Part shown: positions 32,943-41,967 of the stretch, piece by piece
Position numbering within the stretch: position 1 is the stretch's first letter
Layout of the letters: every line of letters begins with the position of its first letter
Assembly (NCBI RefSeq): GCF_936925435.1
Contig: NZ_CAKZHQ010000026.1
Location: 1 to 64,000, forward strand
Length of the DNA stretch: 64,000 nt
Direction of reading: 5' to 3'
Origin: an uncultured Ramlibacter sp.
GTDB taxonomy: Bacteria; Pseudomonadota; Gammaproteobacteria; Burkholderiales; Burkholderiaceae_C
Program-made: the position numbers and the translations under genes
Notes under the pieces: model-generated
Seen by the model: the letters and a program-made list of their open reading frames with translations, nothing else
What the model was told of the DNA's origin: nothing
The model's database searches: none

Positions 32943-33926
32943 ATGAACCTGCATCGACGCCATCTTGCTTCTCTCTTGTCGGCCTGCCTGCTCGCGGCGC
33001 TGCCGCTGGCCGCCTTCGCCCAAGCTTTTCCTGCCAAGCCGATTCGCATCGTCGTGCCCTTCCCGCCGGGCGGCAGCACCGACTTGCTGGCGCGCCGCCT
33101 GGGCGAAAAGCTCGCCACGTCCATGGGCCAGCCTGTGGTGGTGGAGAACAAGCCCGGCGCCGGCGGCACCACCGGCGCCGACCATGTGGCCAAGTCGCCG
33201 GCCGACGGCTACACCCTGCTGATGGGCGTGACCGGCAGCAATGCGATTGCCGCCAGCCTCTATCCCAAGATGCCCTACGACACGCTCAAGGACTTCACGC
33301 CCGTCAGCCAGGTGGTGTCGGCGCCCCTGGTGCTGGCCGTCAACAGCGCCAGTCCCATCAAGACCGTCAAGGACTACCTGGCCGCCGCCAAGGCCAAGCC
33401 CATGGACTACGGCACGCCAGGCAACGGCACCTCCATGCATCTGACGGCCGAGATGTTCGACCTGGCCACCGGCGCCAAGCTCACGCACATCCCCTACAAG
33501 GGCAGCGCGCCCGCACTCAACGACATGCTGGGCGGCTCGCTGCAGTCCATGTTCGGCGACTTCCTGGTGCTGCTGCCGCAGATCAAGGCCGGCAAGGTGC
33601 GGCCCATCGCAGTGACGTCCGCGCGGCGCCATCCCATGCTGCCGGAGGTGCCCACCCTGGCCGAGAGCGGCGTGCCGGGGCTGGAGAAGTTCGAAGCGTC
33701 CTCCTGGCAGGGGCTGTTCGCCCCTGCCGGCCTGCCGCGCGAGGTGCTGGCCAAACTCAACGCCGAGACGGTCAAGGCGCTGGACAGCGCCGACATCAAG
33801 GAGTTCTTCGGCAGCCAGGGCTTCATCGTCGGCGGCAGCACGCCCGAGCAGTTCAGGGCCTTGATCGAGGCCGAGGTGCCCAAGTGGGGCCGCGTGATCA
33901 AGGCTGCCAATGTCAAGGTGGATTGA
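32943..33926 (+). CDS. Bug-family tripartite tricarboxylate transporter substrate-binding protein
   Basis: 327 residues with a Sec signal peptide (about 1-25, ending AAFAQ). The mature start AFPAKPIRIVVPFPPGGSTD, then GQPVVVENKPGAGGTTGADHVAKSPADGYTL, DYGTPGNGTSMHL and FAPAGLPREVLAKLN are family signatures of Bug (TctC-like) periplasmic receptors, greatly expanded in Burkholderiales. It binds a small organic acid or amide, likely the substrate of the adjacent catabolic genes; no TctA/TctB membrane genes are nearby. GAGGCTG-type ribosome site precedes the ATG. The next gene starts on the base after the stop. Confidence 0.92.
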   Translation: MNLHRRHLASLLSACLLAALPLAAFAQAFPAKPIRIVVPFPPGGSTDLLARRLGEKLATSMGQPVVVENKPGAGGTTGADHVAKSPADGYTLLMGVTGSNAIAASLYPKMPYDTLKDFTPVSQVVSAPLVLAVNSASPIKTVKDYLAAAKAKPMDYGTPGNGTSMHLTAEMFDLATGAKLTHIPYKGSAPALNDMLGGSLQSMFGDFLVLLPQIKAGKVRPIAVTSARRHPMLPEVPTLAESGVPGLEKFEASSWQGLFAPAGLPREVLAKLNAETVKALDSADIKEFFGSQGFIVGGSTPEQFRALIEAEVPKWGRVIKAANVKVD

Positions 33927-34622
33927 ATGAAGGACGTCCAGGTCCTGGCCTTCGACATCTTCGGCACGGTGGTCGACTGGCACGGCAGCATCGTTCGCGA
34001 GATGCAGGCCTTGCATCCGCAGGTCGATGGTGATGCCTTCGCCATCGCCTGGCGCGCAGGCTACAAGCCGGCAATGGCGCGCGTGATGTCCGGCGAGCTC
34101 GGCTGGACACGGATCGACGATCTGCACCGCATCATCCTGGACCAGATCCTGCCGCAGTTCGGCCTGGAAGGCCTCCATGAGGAGCAGCGCGTGCACCTGA
34201 ACAAGGTCTGGCACAGGCTGGCTCCCTGGCCCGACAGCGTGGAGGGCCTGACGCGCCTCAAGCGCAGGTACACGATCTGCAGTTTGTCCAACGGCAACAT
34301 CGGCCTGCTGACCAACATGGCCAAGCGCGCCGGCCTGCCCTGGGATTGCGTGCTGTCGGCCGAGGTCTTCCGTGCCTACAAGCCCGACCCCGCCACCTAC
34401 CTGGGCGTGGCCAGGGTCTTCGACCTCGCGCCCCAGGAAGTGGCCCTGGTCGCCGCCCACCACGACGACCTGGCCGGCGCCCGCGCCTGCGGCCTGCGCA
34501 CGGCCTACATCGAAAGGCCGCTGGAGTTCGGCGCCACGCGCCCTAAGGATGTGGCGCCACGGCCGGAGAACTCGCTGCACTGCGCCAGCCTCACTGCGCT
34601 GGCGGACCAGTTGGGTCTGTAG
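33927..34622 (+). CDS. Haloacid dehalogenase type II-like hydrolase
   Basis: 231 residues of the HAD superfamily. The nucleophile Asp10 is in LAFDIFGTVVDWHGS, followed by the cap domain, a motif II Ser/Asn in CSLSNGNIGLL, motif III Lys in FRAYKPDPATYLGVA and the C-terminal AAHHDDLAGARACGLRTAYI typical of L-2-haloacid dehalogenases (haloacid dehalogenase type II). Such enzymes remove halide from 2-haloacids, but many homologues have other small-molecule substrates. The ATG directly follows the stop of the Bug receptor gene, indicating the end of the same operon. Confidence 0.88.
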   Translation: MKDVQVLAFDIFGTVVDWHGSIVREMQALHPQVDGDAFAIAWRAGYKPAMARVMSGELGWTRIDDLHRIILDQILPQFGLEGLHEEQRVHLNKVWHRLAPWPDSVEGLTRLKRRYTICSLSNGNIGLLTNMAKRAGLPWDCVLSAEVFRAYKPDPATYLGVARVFDLAPQEVALVAAHHDDLAGARACGLRTAYIERPLEFGATRPKDVAPRPENSLHCASLTALADQLGL

Positions 34623-34705
34623 TACCCGGCTGACAGGGGAAGGCGTCCTGCGCCGAATGCGGGCCTGTACATGCCCGCCCACCATGGCTGGACAGGAGGT
34701 GCCCC

Positions 34706-34951
34706 ATGTGCCCGATCGATCCCAGCCCCCACTTCAGCCAGGTCTTGCAGCCGCCGCCTGACCATGAGTTCCCCCAGGCCAAGGTCCACGGCAAGCAGCC
34801 GCCCCAGCCCGACGTCGGCCAACGCCCCGCGCTGCCCATCGCGCCCGAAAAGATGGCGGTGGACGTGGAGGACGAGGATGAGGACCCCGTCATCGACAGC
34901 GGCCCCGGCATCGCCGATGGCCTGCATCCGCTGCGCAAGCAAAGGGGCTGA
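34706..34951 (+). CDS. Small proline-rich protein
   Basis: 81 residues preceded by a strong AGGAGG at 34695-34700. The sequence is rich in Pro, Asp and Glu (VDVEDEDEDP), with no signal peptide, membrane segment or known domain, and ends GIADGLHPLRKQRG. The good ribosome site and its tandem position with another tiny proline-rich gene support translation. Probably a disordered cytoplasmic protein; function unknown. Confidence 0.6.
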   Translation: MCPIDPSPHFSQVLQPPPDHEFPQAKVHGKQPPQPDVGQRPALPIAPEKMAVDVEDEDEDPVIDSGPGIADGLHPLRKQRG

Positions 34952-34955
34952 ACGC

Positions 34956-35129
34956 ATGGCGACCGACCCGAACATGCCGGCGCCCGAACCGCTGCCGCCG
35001 CTGTGTCCCGAGCCCGGTGGTCCTGGCGGGCCGCAGCCCGTCGTGCCGCCCACGGAAGACGGCCAGCTGCCCGAGCCGCCCATCCGGCTGCCCGGCCAGC
35101 CGGGTCCGCCCGAGCGCGTCCAGCGCTAG
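34956..35129 (+). CDS. Very small proline-rich protein
   Basis: 57 residues starting 5 bases after the previous stop, with AAAGGGG at 34941-34947. Almost a third of the residues are proline (PAPEPLPPLCPEPGGPGGPQ). One cysteine, no signal or membrane segment. Probably a disordered protein encoded together with the 81-residue neighbour. Its stop overlaps the ridA stop from the opposite strand. Confidence 0.55.
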   Translation: MATDPNMPAPEPLPPLCPEPGGPGGPQPVVPPTEDGQLPEPPIRLPGQPGPPERVQR

Positions 35130-35467
35130 ACGGCCGCAGTCACCACGATCTCCAGCCGCCACTGTTTGCCTGCCAGCGCGGCCTGCACCGTGGCGCGCGG
35201 CGGCGCGTTGCCCGGCGCCACCCAGGCATCCCAAGCCTGGTTCATGCCTTCGAAGTCGGCCAGGTCGGCCAGGAAGATCTGGGCCATGAGGATGCGGCTC
35301 TTGTCGCTGCCGGCGCGTGCCAGCAAGGCATCGATGGCGGCGAGCACCTGGCGTGTCTGGCCCTGGATGTCCAGGCTGCCATCCTCGGGAATCTGGCCGG
35401 CGAGGTAGGCCGTGCCGTTGTGGATGGCCATTTCGGACAGGCGCGCTCCGACGTCGAATCTCTGCAT
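35126..35467 (-). CDS. RidA/YjgF family imine deaminase
   Basis: 113 residues from ATG at 35467, with AAGGAA upstream; the longer in-frame extension to 35536 is not used. The motif NGTAYLAGQIPEDG, QVLAAIDALLARAGSDKSRIL and APPRATVQAALAG with the conserved Arg are diagnostic of RidA proteins, which hydrolyse reactive enamine/imine intermediates of amino-acid metabolism. It lies 61 bases downstream of putA on the same strand, suggesting co-transcription and removal of reactive intermediates from proline or amino-acid breakdown. Confidence 0.88.
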   Translation of the reverse strand: MQRFDVGARLSEMAIHNGTAYLAGQIPEDGSLDIQGQTRQVLAAIDALLARAGSDKSRILMAQIFLADLADFEGMNQAWDAWVAPGNAPPRATVQAALAGKQWRLEIVVTAAV

Positions 35468-35528
35468 GGTGCTGGTTCCTTGTTCAATGGCGAGGATAAC
35501 GCCCGTGCCGGCAGGCAGATGATGGCCG

Positions 35529-38474
35529 TCATCCACCCAGAAGGCTCACGTTGCCGCCTGCAGCCGTGGTGTTGATGGTCAGCGTCTGTTCCGCGCAGAA
35601 GCGAACAAGGTAGTTGGGACCGCCGGCCTTGGGGCCGGTGCCCGACAGGCCTTCGCCGCCAAAGGGCTGGACGCCGACCACCGCACCGATGATGTTGCGA
35701 TTGACGTAGACATTGCCCACATGGGCTTGTGCCGCCAGGGTCTGGGCACGGCTGTCGATGCGGGTCTGGATGCCCAGCGTGAGGCCATAGCCCAGCGCGT
35801 TGACCTGGGCGATCACGGCCTGCGGATCGCCCGACCAGCGCAGCACGTGCAGCACCGGGCCGAAGATCTCGCGGCGGATCTCGGCGATGGAGGCGAGCTC
35901 GAACATCTGCGGCGGGATCAGGTTCTTGTCATCCCGGGTCTGACCCGCGATCCAGTCCTTGGCGCTCGCCCGCAACCGCTGCACCTCCTTGTCTATGCCC
36001 TCGAAGGCGTCTTTGTCGATCACCGGCCCGACGTCGGTGGCCAGCAGGGCCGGATCGCCGCTTGCAAGTTCCTGCGCCGCACCACGCACCATCTCGATCA
36101 CGCTGTCGGCGATGCCCTCGTGCGCGCACAGCAGACGCAGCGCCGAGCAGCGCTGGCCGGCCGAGCGGAAGGCGCTTTGCACCACGGCGTCGGCCACCTG
36201 CTCTGGCAGGGCACTGGAGTCCACCAGCATGGCGTTGATGCCACCGGTCTCGGCGATCAGCGGCACGATGGGACCATCCTTGGCCGCCAGGGCGCGGTGG
36301 ATGGTTTTGGCGACCTGGGTCGAGCCGGTGAAGACCACGCCGGCCACGCCCGGCTGGGCCACCAGTGCGGCGCCCACGGTCTCGCCCGGGCCATGCAGCA
36401 GCTGCAAGGCATCGGCGGGCACGCCGGCCTCGTGCAGCAGGCGCACGGCTTCCCGCGCGATGGCTGGTGTCTGTTCCGCCGGCTTGGCCAGCACCGTGTT
36501 GCCGGTGGCCAGGGCGGCGGCGACCTGGCCGGTGAAGATGGCCAGCGGAAAGTTCCAGGGGCTGATGCAGACCCAGGGGCCGCGGGCCGTCAGCCGCAGG
36601 ACGTTACTTTCGCCTGTGGGACCGGGCAGAGTGAGAGGCTGCATCACGCGCTCGGCCTCGTTGGCGTAGTAGCGCAGGAAGTCCACCGCCTCGCGCAGCT
36701 CCGACACCGTGTCACCCCAGGTCTTGAAAGCCTCCTTGACCAGCAGGGCACACAGGCGCGGCGTCTGCGCCTCCATGGCATCGGCGGCGCGGCGCAGCAT
36801 CGCAGCGCGTTCTTGCACGGGTGTGGATGCCCAGGAGGGGAAGGCGGCCAGCGCACGCTGCAAGGCGGGCAGGGCCTGCGCTGCATCGTCCTCGGGCACG
36901 GTCGGCACCGCCGTCGATGCGTGCGCGGCCAGCAGCGGCGCGCGCATGCTCTCGACCGTCAGGTCCAGGCCCCGGCTGTTGCGGCGCGCCGGACCATAGA
37001 GATCGGGCGGCAGGGGCAGCGCGGACACCGGCTCCAGCCGCAAGGGAGAAGCCAGTAGGGAGTCCATGCCCACCGATTCGTCGGCCAGCTGGTGCACGAA
37101 GGAGGAGTTGGCGCCGTTCTCCAGCAGCCTGCGCACCAGGTAGGCCAGCAGGTCGCGGTGCTGGCCCACGGGCGCATAGACACGGCAGCGCACGGCGCTG
37201 TGGGCCAGCACCTCGCGGTAGACACCTTCGCCCATGCCGTGCAGGCGTTGCAGTTCAAATGCCGCTCCAGTCCGGGATGCCATCTGCACGATGGCAGCGA
37301 TGGTGCCGGCGTTGTGGGTGGCGAACTGCGGGTAGATGACATCACCGGCTTGCAGCAGGGCGTTGGCGCAGGCCAGGTAGGAGATGTCGGTGTGCTGCTT
37401 GTGCGTGAACACCGGGTAGTGCGGCAGGCCCAGCTCCTGCGCGCGCTTGATCTCAGCGTCCCAGTACGCGCCCTTGACCAGGCGGCACATCAAGCGCAGG
37501 CCCAGCCGGCGGGCGACGGCGGCGACGTGGGCCACAAGCTCCAGCGCGCGCGTCTGGTAGGCCTGCAGCGCCAGGCCAAAGCCCGGCCACAGCGGAAACT
37601 CCCGCGCCACGCGCACGGCCAGGGCCTCGAAGACATCCAGCGAGAGCTCGAGCCGGTCGACCTCCTCGGCGTCGATGGTGAGGTTGATGTTGGCGCGGGC
37701 CGCCAGCGCGCACAGCGTCCAGGCGCGCGGCACCAGTTCGGCCAGCACCCGTTCACGCTGGCCATCCTCGTAGCGCGGATGGAGCGCGCTCAATTTGATG
37801 GAAATCCCGTCGTTCTCGGCTGTAGCTCCCGTCAAATGGACTTGAGATGCTATGGATTCAATAGCGTTCTGGTAGCTGGCCAGGTAGCGCAGCGCATCCG
37901 CGTCGGTGCGCGCTCCTTCGCCCAGCATGTCGTAAGAGAAGCTCAATCGGGCTTGGTTGCGGCGTGCGCCCCCGGCCTCGTCCATGGCTTCGTTGATGTC
38001 CTGCCCCAGCACGAACTGGCGGCCCAGCAGCTGTACGGCACGCAAGGTCGCGGCAACGACGGTGCGCGCGCCCAGGCGGGCGAACAGGCCCGGCGTCTGT
38101 TCGGCCTCTGGCAGGAATTTTTTCGACAGGCCGATGGCGGCATTCGACAAACGGGCCAGGGCACCGTCGGCGGCGCCGCCGAAGTCGGCGCGTCCCAGTT
38201 GGTCCGCGGTCAGGGCAATGGCGGTGTCGGCATCGGGCACGCGCAGCAAGGCCTCGGCCAGGCGCATCAGGGCCAGGCCTTCGTTGCTGGAGATGGGGTA
38301 TTCCTTGAGCAGGCTTTCCATGGCCCAGAAGGGCGGCGGCTTGTCGCGAACGGCCTGGACCCAGGGCGCGGCATCGCGCGCAGCGGCGTCCCAGGACAGG
38401 GCATTGGAGAGGGAGGCGAGCCTGTGCCGGACGACATCGGTCTCGGCGCGGTAGGGGAAGGGAAGATGGGGCAT
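35529..38474 (-). CDS. putA: Bifunctional proline dehydrogenase / L-glutamate gamma-semialdehyde dehydrogenase (short PutA)
   Basis: 981 residues. The N-terminal FAD-dependent proline dehydrogenase part includes GISIKLSALHPRYED, LTIDAEEVDRLELSLDVFEAL, FGLALQAYQTRAL, MCRLVKGAYWDAEIKRAQ and FATHN. The C-terminal aldehyde dehydrogenase has PWNFPLAIFTGQVAAALATGN, VFTGSTQVAKTIHRAL, FRSAGQRCSALRLL (catalytic Cys) and the C-terminal QPFGGEGLSGTGPKAGG. It lacks the N-terminal ribbon-helix-helix DNA-binding domain of long PutA, so it is not a self-repressor; the divergent Lrp-type gene probably controls it. About residues 203-220, just before GISIKLSALHPRY, come from a dispersed palindromic repeat. 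Oxidises proline to glutamate at the membrane. Confidence 0.95.
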   Translation of the reverse strand: MPHLPFPYRAETDVVRHRLASLSNALSWDAAARDAAPWVQAVRDKPPPFWAMESLLKEYPISSNEGLALMRLAEALLRVPDADTAIALTADQLGRADFGGAADGALARLSNAAIGLSKKFLPEAEQTPGLFARLGARTVVAATLRAVQLLGRQFVLGQDINEAMDEAGGARRNQARLSFSYDMLGEGARTDADALRYLASYQNAIESIASQVHLTGATAENDGISIKLSALHPRYEDGQRERVLAELVPRAWTLCALAARANINLTIDAEEVDRLELSLDVFEALAVRVAREFPLWPGFGLALQAYQTRALELVAHVAAVARRLGLRLMCRLVKGAYWDAEIKRAQELGLPHYPVFTHKQHTDISYLACANALLQAGDVIYPQFATHNAGTIAAIVQMASRTGAAFELQRLHGMGEGVYREVLAHSAVRCRVYAPVGQHRDLLAYLVRRLLENGANSSFVHQLADESVGMDSLLASPLRLEPVSALPLPPDLYGPARRNSRGLDLTVESMRAPLLAAHASTAVPTVPEDDAAQALPALQRALAAFPSWASTPVQERAAMLRRAADAMEAQTPRLCALLVKEAFKTWGDTVSELREAVDFLRYYANEAERVMQPLTLPGPTGESNVLRLTARGPWVCISPWNFPLAIFTGQVAAALATGNTVLAKPAEQTPAIAREAVRLLHEAGVPADALQLLHGPGETVGAALVAQPGVAGVVFTGSTQVAKTIHRALAAKDGPIVPLIAETGGINAMLVDSSALPEQVADAVVQSAFRSAGQRCSALRLLCAHEGIADSVIEMVRGAAQELASGDPALLATDVGPVIDKDAFEGIDKEVQRLRASAKDWIAGQTRDDKNLIPPQMFELASIAEIRREIFGPVLHVLRWSGDPQAVIAQVNALGYGLTLGIQTRIDSRAQTLAAQAHVGNVYVNRNIIGAVVGVQPFGGEGLSGTGPKAGGPNYLVRFCAEQTLTINTTAAGGNVSLLGG
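37815..37866. repeat. Dispersed palindromic element, copy inside putA
   Basis: CGGCTGTAGCTCCCGTCAA (37817-37835) is followed by ATGGACTTGAGATGCTAT and the palindrome GCTAT-ggattca-ATAGC. The same order and most bases recur at 55849-55897, and the first part at 15166-15220. On the minus strand it is translated in frame as residues including ASQVHLTGATAEND, which sit where PutA proteins usually have none. Confidence 0.75.
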
Positions 38475-38507
38475 GGCGTGATGCTCGCTTGATCCATGCT
38501 GAATAAA

Positions 38508-38534
38508 GCTCTAAATTCCGGAAATCTACAGAGC
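38508..38534. promoter_or_regulatory. Possible operator between putA and the Lrp-type regulator
   Basis: GCTCT (38508-38512) and AGAGC (38530-38534) flank an inner perfect palindrome TTCCGGAA (38516-38523), in the 72-base gap between putA and the Lrp-family gene. It is a plausible binding site for autoregulation and for proline-dependent putA activation, but the two symmetries are not concentric. Confidence 0.35.
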
Positions 38535-38546
38535 AAATCACTAGCG

Positions 38547-39026
38547 ATGACCGAAGAAATTGCCGATCTGGATCGCATCGACCTGAAAATCCTGAATGTC
38601 CTGCAGCACGATGGCCGCCTGTCCAACCTCAAGCTGGCTGAGGCCGTGGCCCTGTCGCCGACGGCCGTGCTGGCCCGGGTGCAGCGCCTGACCCGCGACG
38701 GCTACATCCTGGGCTACGAGGCACGGCTCAATCCGCTCAAGCTGGGCGGCGCCATGCTGGTGTTTGTCGAGGTGCTGCTGGACCGCACCACGCCCAATGT
38801 CTTCGAGGCCTTCAAGGCCGCGGTCCAGGTGCACAACGAGATCATGGAGTGCCACATGGTGGCCGGCGGCTTCGATTACCTGCTCAAGACCCGCATGGCC
38901 GACATGCAGGCCTACCGCGACTTTGCCGGCACCGTGCTGTGGCAGCTGCCCGGCGTGCGCGAGACCCGCACCTATGCCGTGATGGAGGAGGTCAAGAACA
39001 CGACGCGGCTGGCATTGGGCGTTTGA
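38547..39026 (+). CDS. Lrp/AsnC family transcriptional regulator, probable putA activator
   Basis: 159 residues from ATG 38547 (an in-frame ATG at 38496 would leave only 21 bases to putA). The N-terminal HTH ([41 protein letters not shown], shown here in parts: [28 protein letters not shown]) and C-terminal ligand domain ([41 protein letters not shown]) define the family. Divergent from putA, it probably senses proline as PutR/BkdR-type regulators do. It ends before a strong terminator. Confidence 0.88.
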   Translation: MTEEIADLDRIDLKILNVLQHDGRLSNLKLAEAVALSPTAVLARVQRLTRDGYILGYEARLNPLKLGGAMLVFVEVLLDRTTPNVFEAFKAAVQVHNEIMECHMVAGGFDYLLKTRMADMQAYRDFAGTVLWQLPGVRETRTYAVMEEVKNTTRLALGV

Positions 39027-39040
39027 GCGCACAGATGCGG

Positions 39041-39098
39041 GCAGGGCCCGATGCCGCCGGCACAGGCTGCCGTTAGCATCGGGCCCTGCCTTTTTCTT
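39041..39098 (+). terminator. Strong rho-independent terminator after the Lrp-type gene
   Basis: GCAGGGCCCGATGC (39041-39054) pairs perfectly over 14 bases with GCATCGGGCCCTGC (39076-39089), followed by CTTTTTCTTT. It separates the regulator from glpK, whose start is at 39112. Confidence 0.92.
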
Positions 39099-39111
39099 TG
39101 CCACGGCCCGC

Positions 39112-40605
39112 ATGACCTACCTTCTCGCGCTCGACCAGGGGACCTCCAGCTCACGCAGCATCGTCTTCGATCCGCAAGGCCGCATCGTCGCCCTGGCCCA
39201 GCAGGAACTGCCGCAGATCTATCCCCAGCCGGGCTGGGTCGAGCACGACCCGATGGAGATCTGGCGCACCCAGCTGGCGACGGCGCGCGAGGCCCTGGCC
39301 AAGGCGAACCTCAAGGCCGGCGACATCAAGGCGCTGGGCATCACCAACCAGCGCGAGACCACCGTGCTGTGGAACCGCAAGACCGGCAAGCCGCTGCACC
39401 ACGCCATCGTCTGGCAAGACAGGCGGGCTGAGCCCACCTGCGCCCAATTGCGCGAGGCTGGCCATGCCGGCCTGATCCAGGCCCGTACCGGCCTGCTGAT
39501 CGACGCCTACTTCTCCGGCACCAAGCTCAAGTGGCTGCTGGACAAGGTGCCTGGTGCCCGCGCGCAGGCGCTGGCCGGCGAGCTGGCTTTCGGCACGGTG
39601 GACAGCTGGCTGCTGTGGCAACTGACCGGCGGCGCCCTGCATGCCACCGACGTCAGCAATGCTTCGCGCACCATGCTGTTCAACGTGCACAAGAACGACT
39701 GGGACCCCGAGCTGCTGGCGCTGCTGGACATCCCCATGGCCTTGATGCCCAAGGTGCTGCCGTCGAGTGCCTCCTACGGCCAGACCGCAGCGGGCCTGCT
39801 GGGCGGCGCCATCGCCATCGGCGGCGTGGCCGGCGACCAGCAAAGCGCGCTGTTTGGCCAGGCCTGCTTCAAGGCCGGCATGGCCAAGAACACTTACGGC
39901 ACGGGCTGCTTCATGCTGATGCACACCGGCACGCAGTTCCAGACCTCGGCCAACGGCTTGCTGACCACCAGCGCCGCCCAGGTCTCGGCCCAGCCCGAGT
40001 TCGCCACCGAAGGCAGCGTCTTTGTCGGCGGCGCGGTGGTGCAGTGGCTGCGCGACGGCCTGCATGCGATCAAGGGCAGCGCCGAAGTGCAGTCGCTGGC
40101 GCAAAGCGTGCCTGACTCAGGCGGCGTGATGATGGTGCCGGCCTTCACGGGCCTGGGCGCGCCCTACTGGAAGCCGCAGGCGCGCGGCACCATCACCGGC
40201 CTGACGCGCGGCACCACGGTGGCCCACATCGCCCGCGCTGCGCTGGAGAGCATCGCTTACCAGAGCGCCGCCCTGCTGCTGGCCATGAGCCGCGACGCCG
40301 TGGCGGCGGGCGGCGCGCCGGTGGCTGAACTGCGGGTCGATGGCGGGGCATGCGTGAACGACCTGCTCATGCAGTTCCAGGCCGACCTGCTGGGCATCCC
40401 GGTGGTGCGGCCTGCCGTCACCGAAACCACGGCGCTGGGCGCGGCCTACCTGGCCGGCTTGTCAGCGGGCGTGTATGCCGGCACCGACGATCTGGCGGGG
40501 CTGTGGCAGGCCGAGCGCCGCTTCGTGCCCACGCTGGACCCGGCCCGTGCCGCGGTGCTGATGCAGCAATGGGAGCACGCCGTGCGCCAGGCCACCCTGG
40601 ACTGA
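39112..40605 (+). CDS. glpK: Glycerol kinase
   Basis: 497 residues, the standard length. N-terminal [17 protein letters not shown] is the phosphate-binding motif; [36 protein letters not shown] and GLGAPYW are all conserved. The enzyme phosphorylates glycerol to glycerol-3-phosphate in the cytoplasm. It stands alone here, without glpF or glpD, so transport and oxidation genes must be elsewhere. A DUF3617 protein gene follows 20 bases later. Confidence 0.96.
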   Translation: MTYLLALDQGTSSSRSIVFDPQGRIVALAQQELPQIYPQPGWVEHDPMEIWRTQLATAREALAKANLKAGDIKALGITNQRETTVLWNRKTGKPLHHAIVWQDRRAEPTCAQLREAGHAGLIQARTGLLIDAYFSGTKLKWLLDKVPGARAQALAGELAFGTVDSWLLWQLTGGALHATDVSNASRTMLFNVHKNDWDPELLALLDIPMALMPKVLPSSASYGQTAAGLLGGAIAIGGVAGDQQSALFGQACFKAGMAKNTYGTGCFMLMHTGTQFQTSANGLLTTSAAQVSAQPEFATEGSVFVGGAVVQWLRDGLHAIKGSAEVQSLAQSVPDSGGVMMVPAFTGLGAPYWKPQARGTITGLTRGTTVAHIARAALESIAYQSAALLLAMSRDAVAAGGAPVAELRVDGGACVNDLLMQFQADLLGIPVVRPAVTETTALGAAYLAGLSAGVYAGTDDLAGLWQAERRFVPTLDPARAAVLMQQWEHAVRQATLD

Positions 40606-40625
40606 TTTTTTCCAAGGAGCGATCC

Positions 40626-41186
40626 ATGACCATGTACCGCCTGATTGCCGCTCTCGCGGCCCTGCTGTGCCTGCCCGCCGCGGCCCAGAACCTCAAGCCC
40701 GGCCTGTGGGAGCTGAGCAACAAGATGCAAAGCAGCAATCCGCAGATGGAGCAGGCCATGACGCAGATGAAGCAGCAGATGGCATCGATGTCGCCGGCCC
40801 AGCGCAAGCAGATGGAAGAGATGCTGGCCAAGCAGGGCATGCAAATGGGCAGCGCCGGGCCCGGTGCCATGAGCGTCAAGGTCTGCATGACCAAGGAGAT
40901 GCTCGAACGCAACGGCGTGCCGGCCCAGCAGCAAGGCAGCTGCAAGACCACGGCCCATCCGCGTGTGGGCAACACCCAGAAAATCAGCTTCAGCTGCACT
41001 GACCCGCAGGCCAGTGGCGAAGGTCTCTACACCTTCACCAGTCCCGAGGCCTACAGCGGCCGCACGGTGATGACCAGCACCCGCCAGGGCAAGGCAGAGA
41101 CCATCACCATGGACGGCGCCGGCAAGTGGCTGTCGGCCGACTGCGGTGCCATCCAGCCCGTGCAGCCGGCTGCAACAAAAAAGTAA
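40626..41186 (+). CDS. DUF3617 domain-containing exported protein
   Basis: 186 residues with a signal peptide (about 1-20, ending PAAAQ). The mature part starts NLKPGLWELSNKMQS, and the region between has many Met and Gln residues (MEQAMTQMKQQMASM); then SVKVCMTKEMLERN, CKTTAHPRVGNTQKISFSC and a C-terminal YTFTSPEAYSGRTVM. These cysteine-containing features match DUF3617. Periplasmic; function unknown. AAGGAG precedes the ATG. Confidence 0.85.
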   Translation: MTMYRLIAALAALLCLPAAAQNLKPGLWELSNKMQSSNPQMEQAMTQMKQQMASMSPAQRKQMEEMLAKQGMQMGSAGPGAMSVKVCMTKEMLERNGVPAQQQGSCKTTAHPRVGNTQKISFSCTDPQASGEGLYTFTSPEAYSGRTVMTSTRQGKAETITMDGAGKWLSADCGAIQPVQPAATKK

Positions 41187-41234
41187 CAAATTGATCTCAG
41201 GGTGCCGACTTCGGCGCCCTGGCCTGGGGGCCGC

Positions 41235-41927
41235 CTAGCGGGCGCGGCTGCCGAAGATCGCCGAGCCCACGCGCACCATGGTGCTGCCTGCCCGCACCGC
41301 GGCCTCCAGGTCGGCCGACATGCCGATCGACAAGGTGTCCAGCGGCTGCGCCAGCAGGCCCGAGCGGTTGATCTGGTCGAACAGGGCGCGGCTGGCCCGG
41401 TGGACGGCCAGGGCCTCGTCGGCGCTGGCCGGTTCGGGGATGGCCATCAGGCCGCGCAGCTGCAGGCGGGGCAGGGCAGCGACCTGCTGGGCCAGCGCCG
41501 CCGCCTCTTGCGGCACAACGCCGGCCTTGTTGGCGCCGCCGTCGATGTTGACCTGGATGCACACCTGCAGCGGCGCAAGCGCGGGCGGCCGCTGGTCCGA
41601 CAGGCGCTGGGCGGTCTTGAGCCTGTCCACGGTATGGACCCAATCGAAATGCGTGGCCACCAGGCGCGTCTTGTTGCTTTGCACCGGGCCGATGCAATGC
41701 CATTGCAGCGGCAGGTCGGCCAGCAGCGCCATCTTTTCGACCGCTTCCTGGATGTAGTTTTCGCCGAAGGCCGCCTGGCCCGCGGCATGGGCTTCGCGCA
41801 CCGCTTGCGGGCCAAAGGTCTTGGACACCGCCAGCAGCGTGACTTCGTTCACCCGGCGTTGCGCATGTGCACAGGCTGCGGCGATCCGCTGGTGCACGTC
41901 CTGGAGGTTGGTGCCAATCGTGGTCAT
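41235..41927 (-). CDS. YggS/PROSC family pyridoxal 5'-phosphate homeostasis protein
   Basis: 230 residues from ATG 41927; the longer in-frame extension to 42149 runs through pilT and is not used. It has a TIM-barrel-like PLP protein with the PLP lysine Lys36 in LLAVSKTFGP, then FGENYIQEAVEKM, WHCIGPVQSNK, VCIQVNIDGGANKAGV and the C-terminal LSIGMSADLEAAVRAGSTMVRVGSAIFG (in parts LSIGMSADLEAAV and GSTMVRVGSAIFG). It binds PLP and buffers vitamin B6 metabolism. In Proteobacteria it lies next to pilT, as here, divergent with a 40-base gap. Confidence 0.93.
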   Translation of the reverse strand: MTTIGTNLQDVHQRIAAACAHAQRRVNEVTLLAVSKTFGPQAVREAHAAGQAAFGENYIQEAVEKMALLADLPLQWHCIGPVQSNKTRLVATHFDWVHTVDRLKTAQRLSDQRPPALAPLQVCIQVNIDGGANKAGVVPQEAAALAQQVAALPRLQLRGLMAIPEPASADEALAVHRASRALFDQINRSGLLAQPLDTLSIGMSADLEAAVRAGSTMVRVGSAIFGSRAR

Positions 41928-41967
41928 AATGAGCCGGCCACTTGGAGCAAGACAAAAAGAGGGAACT

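Noticed and set aside
41821..41967. Extension of pilT upstream of GTG 41968
   Set aside because: Lies within the reverse-strand yggS coding region and has no family sequence; GTG 41968 has a ribosome site and begins the PilT domain.
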